Shown here in pieces: positions 1 to 10,493 of a stretch of DNA of 41,086 nt (within the stretch, counting starts at the first letter, position 1; each line of letters starts with the position of its first letter). Below the pieces are notes generated by a model. That model saw only the letters and a list, made by a program, of their open reading frames with translations. It was not told the origin of the DNA and made no database searches. This DNA is from Cladosporium sp. IMV 00045. Lineage: Eukaryota; Ascomycota; Dothideomycetes; Cladosporiales; Cladosporiaceae. Both the position numbers and the translations under genes were made by a program. The DNA lies in NCBI GenBank assembly GCA_001931905.2, contig MSJI02000515.1:25812-66897 (forward strand). The letters are read 5' to 3'.

Positions 1-255
1 CCCCCTTCCCGACACGATAAGCGCCACGGTTCTCGTTCTCGCGATCCCAAATCTCGTTTAAGGAAGGTGCTTTTCGCCGATCGGCCTCCTTCCTTACAGG
101 AATTCATCGGGGAATAGATTGAAAAATACCCTTCACTTGCTTCTGGTAAACTCACCAGACGGGCTAGAAAAAGGCTGGCTGTGCAACAAAGCCGCAATAG
201 GTCCAATATTCTCCCTTCAACTCCAAGACTCGGTTTGAGACTGAAGCGATTGTAG
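1..255 (+). pseudogene. Possible broken coding remnant at window edge
   Basis: The frame beginning at base 1 reads open to a TAG at about 115-117 and then stays open to a second TAG at 253-255. It encodes Arg-, Ser- and Lys-rich protein on both sides of the first stop. The first TAG would be a CAG (Gln) with one C-to-T change, which could mean a decayed gene or transposon end. I do not recognise the protein, and an open run of this size can also arise by chance. Confidence 0.15.
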
Positions 256-762
256 CCTCGGAGGCCCTGTGTCAGGGTCGTAGCGCATGTCTCGACGTCT
301 TCATGCTTCTCATTTGCCCTGTTGGTAGTGAAAGAGGACTTTAGGGCCGAGCTATCGAGCACCGGTTCGCTAAGCAAGGGATATTTGAGGCTCACAGAAG
401 CAGAAAATGGAAATCAAGGCGAATGAGATTCTTAGTTGAGGTCTGGGGTCTTTGGAGAATCCGACGAATAGTTGGATGAGGTGATCTCTCATCCGTTGAG
501 GAGACTGCTTGCTCGGGGCTGAGGTTTGATGGGCAGATGGAAAAATTGCTGGTGAGTGGGAAGTATGGGGCCTTCTCGAACGCGTCCGTTGAAGTACTTT
601 CGAGGCTTGAGTTTTCAGGCTAGGGCGTATATCGCCCTGAGCGCTCACAAGAGGTCGCTGACTGACGAATAGAATATGACGAACGAAGTGATATCTCACG
701 AGTTTGATAAAGTGCTTGAAAACATGATGGTTGGGACTGTCTATACCATGTATTCAACATGT

Positions 763-880
763 AGGCAGTCTTCTCTTTGCATGAGTTTCAAGTACTCTGT
801 ACTCGCGGACTACTATGTGCGATCAGGCAGTTGTCTCTTTTTGGATGAGTCTCAAGTACTCTGCACCTGCGGACTACCTC
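763..880 (+). repeat. Imperfect tandem duplication, about 62-base unit
   Basis: Two neighbouring copies start with AGGCAG at 763 and 825. Both continue through a TCTCTTT stretch, then ATGAGT, then CAAGTACTCTG, then GCGGACTAC. The copies differ mainly by C/T changes and one or two inserted bases. No gene is associated with them. Confidence 0.6.
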
Positions 881-1747
881 CTCACACGTCTAACTTTTTT
901 CCATGTTTGATCACTGTCCACTGTCTTAAAGAAGAGAGGTCACTGTACGCGCCGGGGGTGTGAAGAAGCTGCTCGCCTGGGTGCATTTCGCAGCGATTGG
1001 AAAATCGGTCTGTATGCAATGAGGACAATGATACGAATGTTAATGGCATTCAAAGACCCCGTCGATTATTTGCTTCCCTCACAGGAGTGCTTGTGTAATA
1101 GAAGTGCTATACTTGTGAAAAGACGATATTTGATGATACGCGCCTTAGCATGAACGAAGAAACTGCTCACAGCCGATCTCCCGTGAGGGCAAGATACATA
1201 CATGTCCAATGACTTGGAAACTTGATGGTATACAGGTAGTAAACACACGCACCAAACAGTCAGATATCGTCATGATGCCTCAGAAAACGCATGTGGACAT
1301 GGGGTAAAAATCTACCAGAATACAAGCGGACTTTGCGCGGCCCAACAACTCCGCACCGTACATCCGTACCAAACAAACATCCCACTTTTGTAAGGCCACT
1401 GGAATCTTTGTAATGCTCGAATATCGCCGGCATTATTCGCGCCTCGCTCGCTAGCGAGCAACTCCATTGAGCCGATGTAGTCGAGGTGCATAGTAGCCAT
1501 GCCAAGATCCCTCAGTCAGAGCCTGCCATAATGATGACGAAAACAATACAGAAATGTAAACAGATCCCAACGACATAATGCGCCTCGGCACATCCTCCCC
1601 TCGCCGAATGTAATCAACACCTAATGCATTGTAAATCATCTCAGCTCAGCTCAGCACGCGACGCAAGCAGCAGCAGCAGGAACCGTCCGAGCCGTGCTAA
1701 ACGAGCCCTTCAGCCTTACGATATAGAGATGGCACTCCACTAGCGCA

Positions 1748-1774
1748 GTAAGTAAGTAGGTAGGGAGGGAGATA
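1748..1774 (+). repeat. GTAA/GTAG-type microsatellite
   Basis: A short run of AGTAAGTAAGTAGGTAGGGAGGG-type repeats lies in non-coding DNA. It is a simple-sequence repeat with no visible function. Confidence 0.5.
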
Positions 1775-3917
1775 GGTGAGAGTAGTCCCGACCGCGATTC
1801 CACCTCTCGGAAAAAGCAGCGAGGTACAGTAGTACGCGCGAAAAGCTATAATTATCGCACAAACCCCAGGTGTGGCTGGTGAAAGGGCAAGGTCGATCAC
1901 GCGCGGGTGAGAGATTTCGTTTGGGGCCTGGTCCCCATCTAGGCGTGTCGGCTGCTTCCTAGCGGTGCACTATTTGCTTCCACGTTCTGTTGGTGTGGAC
2001 GCGGGTTTGATTTCTGAGTGGGGGATGTCTCGTGATCAGGTCATGTGAGGCATAGAGGGGCTTTGTACGCGATCTACACGATATAGTAAATTGAGGGAGT
2101 CACCTTTCGTAGAGGCTGTAGTCCGCAGAGACAAGTTGTGCTTTTCATTTGGAAAGAATCTAAGTCACGAGATCAAAGTCTTCTCGACCAATCCCGGATC
2201 GGTCAAGTGTCAGCCGCGTTAGCCGTCGATCTGGACCAAGTAGAGAAATGCTGCATGAGACTAGTCAAGAAAGTATTGCAGTATTGGAGGACCCTAGGCC
2301 TACTTGGTTCGGGAGACCGCCTATTCGCTACGACCTTGTTGTCGAGATACTCCGTGTACTATTAGTAAGGTACAAATTGTTCTCGAGGGGACAGTTAGCC
2401 TCAGTCGTGTTGATCATGACGATATGAGGTATTCAGCAGCAACACCAAGTAGTCCCAACAATGCAACAACCCACCCCTTCGTACATCGGCCGCATATCGA
2501 CGCACACCTATTAGTCCAAGGAACAGAAAAAAAAAAGTGAAAGTGGTCTGACACCTAACATCCTCCCACTCGGCAATCATCTCACCCGTGTGCTGTCAAC
2601 TGCCGAATATGTACATAGCCCAGGTACCAAATCTACGTATCTTGGTATTCAGCGCCTTCCAGGCAATGCATGCATTTGGATGCAGACGTCGGGAAAGATC
2701 GGCAAGCCGACGTGTCTTTTTCCCTCCTTTTCCAGGAACTTTGATCTTTTCCGCTTGCATCATTCATGCGATGACACCCTCCGTACGAGGCATGACGTAT
2801 AGCGATAGACGCCATTTGCACGCTTCGATGCATGGAGTGTCGCATCATACTATTCTTGCAACCTGCGAGGTAGACATTTCTCCGTACACACCGTCCCTCG
2901 GAGAAGTGATTGACTCGAGCAAACTTTTTCCCATAGATTACCTGATGCAATGAACGAATGCAGCAAGAAGAGTCCAGCAGAATTTTAGTACTGACGCCAG
3001 CACTAGTGTCGCCCAGCGAGTTCTGGAATTCTGAAGCCTTGCCTTGCTTTGCCTCGGAGCCGGGCGAATCGGCCACACCATCCACTACCTACTTGCATAG
3101 GGTGAGGCTCAGTTGCAGGGCACGCTAGTCGGGCCGAAGACAAAAAGCCCAGCGAGACAGACATGTGGCTAAGCGGACAGCCATGCAGCGCCGTCATTCG
3201 TTGGTACATGATCTTTAGCCGGCCAGGCGCGGCTATTGTCGTCGGTATAGGGCTGCATTATGTGGCTGTCAAGCCATGCTTTCCTACTTGCATGATTGCT
3301 GTGGCTGAAAATCGGAGATGTGCGTGGGCTTGGTCTTTCTGTGGCTTTCGCTGGGATGCTGTGCAGTCTCTATACCACATCATGACGGAGCATCGAATCA
3401 AGTCGTTGTTAATTGCACTGCCTAGAGAGGTAGATGGTATGCGATCATGCCGAGGTAACTTTGATGTGACTCGATGATGTCTTCGATTAGACGGCGCCGT
3501 CGTGGCCTTGGCTTGGCGTCGCTCGTGTGTCTCGGGATAGGCTCGTATGCCCGATGTAAATGTAGAGCCGACGAACTTGCCAAAGCGAGCACGATGCGAG
3601 ACGCCGTATTCAGCGTGTTTGAGTGGTCGAAATGTAAGTTCAGTGAGTGTTCTGTATCGAAGGCAGCAGCATTTTGACGTAGACGATATTCATCGAGTGA
3701 CTCGTCATTTAAACGATCACATGACAAGGCGGAATCAGATGTTTCCTGTTCCTGATTACACCCAAAACCTGGTTAGCGAGCGATGACTGGCAGGCCTCCT
3801 GTATTTTTGGCGGGCGATCGTATGCAATGGTCAGATGACTAGCGAGTGACAAAGCAAGTGTCGTGGATAGAGAGGCTAGCTGATACGCTCTGAGGCGTGG
3901 TCGACGCGACCACTACT

Positions 3918-3963
3918 GCCTGTTGATGGTGACGGCAAGGCTACAGTAGTATCGTCAACAGGC
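3918..3963. repeat. Short inverted repeat, 9-base arms
   Basis: GCCTGTTGA at 3918-3926 is the exact reverse complement of TCAACAGGC at 3955-3963, leaving a 28-base loop. A second inverted pair, ACTACTG at 3912-3918 and CAGTAGT at 3944-3950, interlocks with it. It lies about 550 bases upstream of the C2H2 gene. Confidence 0.4.
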
Positions 3964-4504
3964 GGCTGAGTAACAAAGTCTTGTTGATCAGCACACAGGA
4001 TGCGAATCTCCAATGGCATTATTGGGCAGCAGCCCACCCACTTTGCGATACATGATTTGTACAGTGCGCATCGTGGACAAGCCGGGAAGACCAGTCAAGA
4101 TGCAGGGCCAGGCGCATCTCGCGCATCGGTGCCATGCGTGGAATGGGCATAAGGACGGCCACCCCTGCAAGGAGCGTTGCGTGTGGCTGAGCATGCAGCA
4201 CCCTCCTCGGCTCTAACTATCCGATCCAAGCACTAGCGCCTGTTCCACCATCTTCTACATATCCACGGGCAGCGGTGCCTCCGGTCGAGAGCGAACTTGT
4301 TGATATACTCGCGGCATTCGCCCCTAAATCCGCTCGTTGTTAATCGTCACTCTTACAACTCATCATCCCGACTCACCACACCAACTCTCCATCGCTCACC
4401 ATCACCCGCCGTCTTTCCGCCCCGTTCCATCCGAGAAAGCCCACAGTCCGCGCTGACAAAGACGAGACGTCTGGAGTCTTGGCATCTGGCTTCACTCTTA
4501 ACTG

Positions 4505-6769
4505 ATGTCGTCACCGACTCGCAGCCATTTTCTGGTCCCGACGACTTCCATTGCCTACAACCACAACCACACCACACCCTCGACCTTCTACTCGACACAT
4601 CCAACGGAATTCGACTCTCAATCACCATCGTCACATCACACTTTAAACAACGCCGCATACTCTCAGACGTTGGCGTTCCCCCAGCAATCCTCGCACTTCG
4701 GCGCCGGTCCCCATTCTTGCGCGTCGAACTCGCAAACCACACAATCCGAGCGCCCGAAGACAATTCCATACCTGTCACCGTCTCCCTGGGCCGCCGCGCC
4801 TGAGCCGGCCGCGTTCGCCGATCCAATTTTCGCTCCGCAGCAGCCGAGCGAGTCCATGTACAACAACGGACAATTTCACAACAGCTTGAGACCATCAAGC
4901 ACGCCTTCGCAGCAGTATCAGCAAGGTCTGAAAAGAGCGCGCGCACACGAGCGTACACCCTCAGCATCCACGATCGCTTCCAACGGACCTGCGAGTCCAT
5001 TCTCATACAACACGTCATTCCCACACATCGCATACCCCGAGAACACACCGCACTCACCTGCAGCGAACCTTTGGGATCTCTCAGCGTCGCAGGCTGACCA
5101 AGCGTCGTTCTTCTTCTCGAAGAGTCCATTGAACTCTACCGACTCGTTCTACTTGAACGCTCCTGGCTGCACATCCAGCCAGGTCGTGCATACTCCTGCT
5201 GCGCACCTTGCTATGAAGGGATTTGCCATTGATCATCACAACTTGGAAGATTTGCCCTCTGAGTTCCCACACTCATCACGTCAATCAATGTCGAGCGTTG
5301 GTCAAATTTCGCCTGCAACTCCCCGGTCGACGGTGGAGGATGGCGAGAACAGGCAGCTCAAACAAAACAACAATGGTGAGAATGCCTTCAATGCTGGAGA
5401 TGTCTGGGACGATTGCTTACTTTACGTCGATCCAGATTATAGGCCAGCAAACCCTAACGTGCAGCTCCAACGAACAGAATCAGCAGCATACCAGGATGAG
5501 CTCTACAACCCTGCCGACTTTTCCGCCGCGCCGTCTTCGGCAGCACGTTCGAACAGGCACAGCAATCACACCAACAGTCTTTTGACGCCCCATCGCAATC
5601 TCGTGAACGAGCGTCTTCAGACCGCAAACATCGCAAGATCAGTTTCACCGTCATCGGTATCAAGGGAACGATCACCTTTCAGGCAAGGTTCGCCTCTAGC
5701 ACCGGCGGCCAATGACGGTTGGAATTCGTCAAGACCTGCAGTCGGTACCCAAGCCGGCATTAGGCAACAGCAGAAGGAAGAGAACGCCCAGGCAGAGATC
5801 GCTCAACATCGTCCTGCTCTTAACCGCGAGCCAACCAAGACAATCTCGCCAAAGGATGCGCTCCTGGATTACAATGATACCGATCAGGCTCCGCTCTTTC
5901 AGGACACAATACCCACAGGCTACAAGCAGCACTTCGGTGGCACTGAGAACTTTGGTCCCAATTTCTTTGGACAGGGCAACGGTGCCTTCTCTGCCGGCCA
6001 GCCTACCAGTCAGCCAAACATGACTAGCTTCCGCGCCACCAACTCATCAGACGGCTTCTCCGGTGGCAATTTCCCAGTACAGGCTCCTTTCCAGACTGGA
6101 AACTACCAGCAGGCGAACATGAACAACTACAACACTGGAGCCTTGTCAGAGACAACACCAGATTTTCCCGCACACCTCACTTCGATGGAGTCATCTATGA
6201 GTGACAGCAACGCTATGCCCTCGTCACAAGAAGGCAATAACCTGCCGGTGCAGCGCCCCACAGACACTCGCGCCAACGCAGGGACTTACACTTGCACCTA
6301 TCACGGCTGCACCCAGCGTTTTGAGTCACAACCAGCACTCCAAAGGCACAAGCGTGACTACCACCGCTCACAAGCACATGCCAACAGGGATTCTGGTGCA
6401 GAGTCTGGCACCGCCTCCGTCTCGCCGAGCTCACCTGGCACGCGCGCCACTGAATCCCCTGCGCCCTCCGATGGGGATGAGTCTGGGATGACTTCTGCTG
6501 CTCTCTTGGCACGCAACTCTCAAGCTGGTCCACACAAATGTACTCGCGTCAACCCGTCCACTGGAAAGCCTTGCAACACGGTGTTCTCACGGCCCTATGA
6601 CCTCACCAGACATGAGGATACCATCCACAACAACCGCAAGATGAAGGTCAGGTGTCCACACTGCCGAGAGGAGAAGACATTCTCTCGCAATGATGCTCTC
6701 ACCAGACATCTTAGAGTCGTGCACCCTCAAGAGCTCGAGCGGGCGAGCAAGCGAGGTCATCGTGATTGA
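4505..6769 (+). CDS. rpn4: C2H2 zinc-finger transcription factor, Rpn4-like
   Basis: A single-exon 754-residue protein. The first 590 residues are Ser/Pro/Gln/Asn-rich and probably disordered, as in fungal activators. The C-terminus carries three zinc fingers: C597/C602 with H615/H620; an atypical finger C679-x10-C690 with H703/H708 containing FSRPYDLTRHEDTIH; and C717/C720 with H735/H740 containing FSRNDALTRH. The last two fingers and the short basic tail match my memory of filamentous-fungal Rpn4-type proteins. Yeast Rpn4 activates proteasome genes and is itself a short-lived proteasome substrate. That role here is inferred from the family, and target sites were not found. The ATG at 4505 is the first in frame and gives the whole Ser-rich N-terminus; an upstream non-coding exon cannot be excluded. 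A 168-residue frame at 4297-4803 overlaps in another frame and is treated as a shadow. Confidence 0.8.
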   Translation: MSSPTRSHFLVPTTSIAYNHNHTTPSTFYSTHPTEFDSQSPSSHHTLNNAAYSQTLAFPQQSSHFGAGPHSCASNSQTTQSERPKTIPYLSPSPWAAAPEPAAFADPIFAPQQPSESMYNNGQFHNSLRPSSTPSQQYQQGLKRARAHERTPSASTIASNGPASPFSYNTSFPHIAYPENTPHSPAANLWDLSASQADQASFFFSKSPLNSTDSFYLNAPGCTSSQVVHTPAAHLAMKGFAIDHHNLEDLPSEFPHSSRQSMSSVGQISPATPRSTVEDGENRQLKQNNNGENAFNAGDVWDDCLLYVDPDYRPANPNVQLQRTESAAYQDELYNPADFSAAPSSAARSNRHSNHTNSLLTPHRNLVNERLQTANIARSVSPSSVSRERSPFRQGSPLAPAANDGWNSSRPAVGTQAGIRQQQKEENAQAEIAQHRPALNREPTKTISPKDALLDYNDTDQAPLFQDTIPTGYKQHFGGTENFGPNFFGQGNGAFSAGQPTSQPNMTSFRATNSSDGFSGGNFPVQAPFQTGNYQQANMNNYNTGALSETTPDFPAHLTSMESSMSDSNAMPSSQEGNNLPVQRPTDTRANAGTYTCTYHGCTQRFESQPALQRHKRDYHRSQAHANRDSGAESGTASVSPSSPGTRATESPAPSDGDESGMTSAALLARNSQAGPHKCTRVNPSTGKPCNTVFSRPYDLTRHEDTIHNNRKMKVRCPHCREEKTFSRNDALTRHLRVVHPQELERASKRGHRD

Positions 6770-7651
6770 GTCAGGCCGCTGTAATTTGGCCCTTCAACGC
6801 GATTCCCGCTCTCTCTGCACATTTCAATTCGCCAACAGCCTTTCAGAACAATGCTTACTGCATTTCGCATCATGTTGAGCACCATTTCGCCTCATCGTTG
6901 CATTTTTACTTCTATATCCTTTTGTTTTTCTTCTTTCTATCTCCTTCAAACGTTCAGCGCTGCTTTCACGAGTTATTTCACGATCATTGTACGAATAAGA
7001 TGAGCACGAAGCTCCCTTTTTGCATGCATTCCCATCTACTCCTACTATTACTACACGGGGATAGAAAAAAAGATGTTTCTCGGTCTCGATGGCAACGCCA
7101 CTTGCTCTCCTGTTGCCTAAACCCCGGCTGGGCCGAAAGGGAAAGCACAGGAGTTAGGTCGCTGGAGGATTCAATATTTTTTTCCTACATTAATTCTCTT
7201 TTCTCTTTCACTTTTTCTTCCCTATCGGGATTTCATCTGTGTGTGTTTGTACTGAGTCGTCTCTTTTTACTCACTTCTCTCTGGCTTGGTCCGTCTTGTA
7301 CAATTCCATCTCCAGTTTTGGTCAGCTCTTAAGTGATGCGTTTTACATAGCGATACTAGAGGAGTTGCTGCTTGTCATATAGCTCTGTACGATTACAATT
7401 CGACATGTTCTCGCGACACCTGAGCATCACTGTAAAGTAGATCTTCAGAAGTCGATATGGTAGATGCTTAAAGACCGCGGAAAGTGGACACATAGTCCCT
7501 TTCGGATGGTTGTTCTCAGTGACAAAATCTCCTGCAAGCATTTACACATCTCGCACATGCGTTCTGTCCAACTCATATTATTCTCCGAATGACAACACTC
7601 GAAGATACCGTAGACGGAACGCCCGTCATCACGGCAATCTCGATAATTCAC
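6770..7651. other. Convergent 3' region between C2H2 factor and glycosyltransferase
   Basis: About 880 bases separate the stops of two converging genes. The left half is T-rich on the plus strand (for example around 6895-6940 and 7170-7215), which fits the 3' untranslated region of the C2H2 gene. No RNA gene or conserved frame was seen. Confidence 0.5.
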
Positions 7652-9354
7652 TCAATTCCTCGCATACCTCGCGATAATCTCAGCCGAGATATCCCGCCCA
7701 ACACCATTCGCTTTGGCCGCGGCGCTGATCTCCTTCGCTCTCGCCTGGTACCTGGCACTTTCATTGCTCGCCGCCACTCGCACAATACTCTCTCCCAAGC
7801 ACTCGCGCGTCCACTCAGGCGACGTCTCGCGGCAGCCCCAGATCCCAATCCCGCCGGACTCGGCGAGCTGGGCGTAGTTGTACAGGTCGGCCCAGAGGGG
7901 AAGGACGACTTGGGGGACGCCCGCGCTGAAAAAGACAGGTTAGCGATTTGCTTTGTTGAAGTTTCCCTTCTCAGGGCGTTGTTGTTCTGCAAACGACTCA
8001 CGCAATACTCTCATGAAACCCGTTCGCGCCACCGTGCGTGACGAACGCAGCAATATGGCCGCTCGCCAGGAGCGAGAAGGGGTCGACCGACAGCCACGGC
8101 GTGACTTTGACACGTCCCGTCCGCTCCAAAGGCTCCACGGCGGCGCGCCAGTCGAAGTCCTTGACGCCCGGCGTGAGCTTGTACTTCCACACGACTTGAA
8201 TGTCAGTGTCTCGGAGAGCGAGCAGGATCCCCTCGACCATGACGCGGGTCTGCTCGCGGCTGTACGTGAGAGCTGAGCCGAGGTTGATGAGCACCGTGGG
8301 TTTTTGCGCGGCCCAGGAAGTCAGTTCGGGGTCTTGCTCTGCGGCCGAGGCGGCGGAGAGGGTGATGGGGCCGGCGCAAGTGACGTTTTCCGGGATGAAG
8401 TCCATGGGGATGGTGAGGGCGTCGGTCGTCTGGCTGATCCAGGGGACGTCAGGCTGGTGCAGGCCGTAGAAGTTGATCGGGTCGGGGACGCCGTTGGATT
8501 CCAGGTAGGTTCGCTTCGCCGCCAGATCGGGCATTTTGATCAGGCTGCCGATGAGTTTGAAGTTGAGGTAGATGTTTAGCGGGATGTCTTTGAAGGGGAT
8601 GGGGAAGGAGAAGCCGGAGCCCATTCTGGATTTGTAGTAGGTTAGAAATGTAATGAGATGTTTTTCGACTTTCAACTCACGCTGGGTACTTCCATAACAT
8701 GCCCATCCAAGGTTGTTTCCCAGGGAAAGTGTCCACCAGCATGTTGGGCGAAATGAAAGCATGGAGGCGATTCTTCGCGCGAGTCGCCTCAATTGCCGGG
8801 GGAAGAATGGTATCCAAGACCACTATGGCCGGGTCGATCTCATCGATCAGGGCCGTGAGTTGCTGAAAGTGAGCCAAATGCTCCTCCTGCTTCCAAGGGT
8901 CCATGTAGATCTGAATGTTCCTGCCGAGAGCCTTGATGCCCTCGATACCAGGCGGGGCGACGGAGCCGAGCTTCCCATCTTCGTCCGGGTAGAGGTGAGG
9001 GTGGTGGACATAGGCATCGTAGTATGAGAGACCGCCCAGGGAGTGGAAGATGATGTCTCGAGCCTGCGGCGCTTCACGTTTGGCGAACTCGGACACGCGC
9101 GCCAGGGTCTTCTCCAGCCGCGGGAAGGAAGCGAAGTGAACTTCTACGTCTGGGTGGAATTGCAGCAGGCTTTGAGCAGTAGCCGCATGGACGTTGGATA
9201 ATCCAGGGTGCTCGTTCACGATGAAGAGCGCGGTGTTGTTCCTTCCCTTGGCATACTCTCTCGCCTCTGGAGTTTCGTTGGAAGGCTGCCTTTGCCAGAC
9301 CGCTATGATGATTCCAATAACGGCTACGCCGAAGAAGCGATACCAGGAGAACAT
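7652..9354 (-). CDS. UDP-glycosyltransferase, GT1 family, three exons
   Basis: The coding sequence is complement(7652..7925, 8002..8625, 8681..9354), giving 523 residues. Both introns have GTGAGT donors and CAG acceptors (76 and 55 bases), and the joined frame is continuous across both. Residues 1-20 are a hydrophobic signal or membrane anchor (MFSWYRFFGVAVIGIIIAVW). The N-terminal half includes HPGLSNVHAA, which may hold the catalytic histidine of GT-B glycosyltransferases. The C-terminal half has the sugar-nucleotide-binding signature THGGANGFHESIAAGVPQ followed by WADLYNYA. Such enzymes transfer a sugar from a UDP-sugar to small lipophilic acceptors. The acceptor cannot be told from sequence and no biosynthetic partners are adjacent. 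There is no C-terminal membrane helix of the animal UGT type. Length is normal for fungal members. Confidence 0.88.
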
Positions 9355-10493
9355 TGCCGCTTACCTGCTGGAATATGGGAAGTGGAAGAATGCCATCTTC
9401 TTCACACTTGTGCGTTTGAGATTCTTGATCTTCCTCGTAAGCACGCTTTGACACCATCCCTCGCCCCGAGGGCATTTTCTATTGGACATCATGACGACCC
9501 ACGTCTTGTACGGAGTCCACTCGGTTGCAACGGAGTTGGTCGTGACAAGTGGGTTGTAGGAATTAGCGCAGGTTCGTTTGACGCTACTTCCTTCGCTTCG
9601 TGAAGTACCGCGCCGGCTGATCTGCGATAAGCAAGCAAAATGAAGATCTTCGCTTCAAGGTTTCTATGCAACTGCGTGTTGGTGAGCCATTTGAAAATAT
9701 ATGACAGCTTATGAGATGAAGGAACACATAACAACAAAGAGATAGATATGGAAAGAAACCTCACGAGTGCAAGTAGAGATGCAAAAGTCATTAGTGACTT
9801 CGGAGACAAGTGGTTCGCAGGCCTTATTGAGCCCTAGATTCACATTGATTAGATACATATAGGGTTTTCAAATCATCGACAGCTCATGGCGTGCATGTCA
9901 TGATAGTATGAGCAAGAGCATGGATAGCGTCTTACATGCATGTTGCCCTGACTGTGCTGTGGCTGTTCGTCATATGACGGGTGACTCCTGCCAGCAGCTG
10001 TTGTGCTGACGGTATCAACCACTGTACATGAAAGGCCACAATGTTCGTTCTCCTTAGAGTCCCACGTGTGTGTGTAACGCCATGGCTGATCAACACACTG
10101 TGCTATGGGCTGTTGTGATAAAACTGTATGTTTCTCCGATAGCCCCTCTTCGCTTCTACGATCTGTCAAGTATCCTGACGCGCGAGAGAAACTGCAATGA
10201 TGCGATCTGACGATGGCTGCGAGATCCAAGTGCCATATATGCGTCGATGGTCGCGCCGACTCTTCATAAGATCCTCATTGGAGCGCGCGAGTCTGACGCA
10301 GGATTACAAGGCGCTCAACGCCTTGCAAACGTCCCATCGGTGACCCGGGCCTATTTCGCCAGAGATCCAGTTGCCGAACCCAAGGATGCATTTGGCAGTG
10401 GCGGAAGTCTTGAGAATCTGCCATTTGTCAAATGACAGAAGGGACAGGATCACCCTAGTATAATGTGCAAACAAGCGTATGCTTCCAGCCTGA
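9355..10493. other. Non-coding stretch upstream of the glycosyltransferase
   Basis: This 1.1 kb interval runs from the glycosyltransferase start to the COG8 stop, both genes being on the minus strand. It should contain the glycosyltransferase promoter. Frames of 60-130 codons on both strands show no domain and no splice-linked continuation. No TATA box was convincing. Confidence 0.5.

Larger units (their letters stand above)
1..4504. other. Gene-poor left flank
   Basis: No reading frame in this 4.5 kb stretch has recognisable domains, plausible exon structure or a convincing start. Most long frames overlap each other on both strands and many begin at non-ATG codons. What can be seen are small repeats: an imperfect tandem duplication near 763-880, a GTAA/GTAG microsatellite near 1748-1774, short CAG runs near 1670 and an inverted repeat at 3918-3963. 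The last few hundred bases should hold the promoter and 5' leader of the C2H2 gene starting at 4505. Base composition is not strongly AT-rich, so there is no obvious sign of heavy repeat-induced point mutation. Confidence 0.6.

Noticed and set aside
4353..5129. 258-codon frame antisense to the C2H2 factor start
   Set aside because: The protein is Arg/Cys-rich without a domain and overlaps the real gene.
6766..7332. 188-codon frame after the C2H2 stop with hydrophobic Phe/Leu runs
   Set aside because: It comes from T-rich 3' untranslated DNA. The hydrophobic runs are a translation of TTT/CTT tracts.
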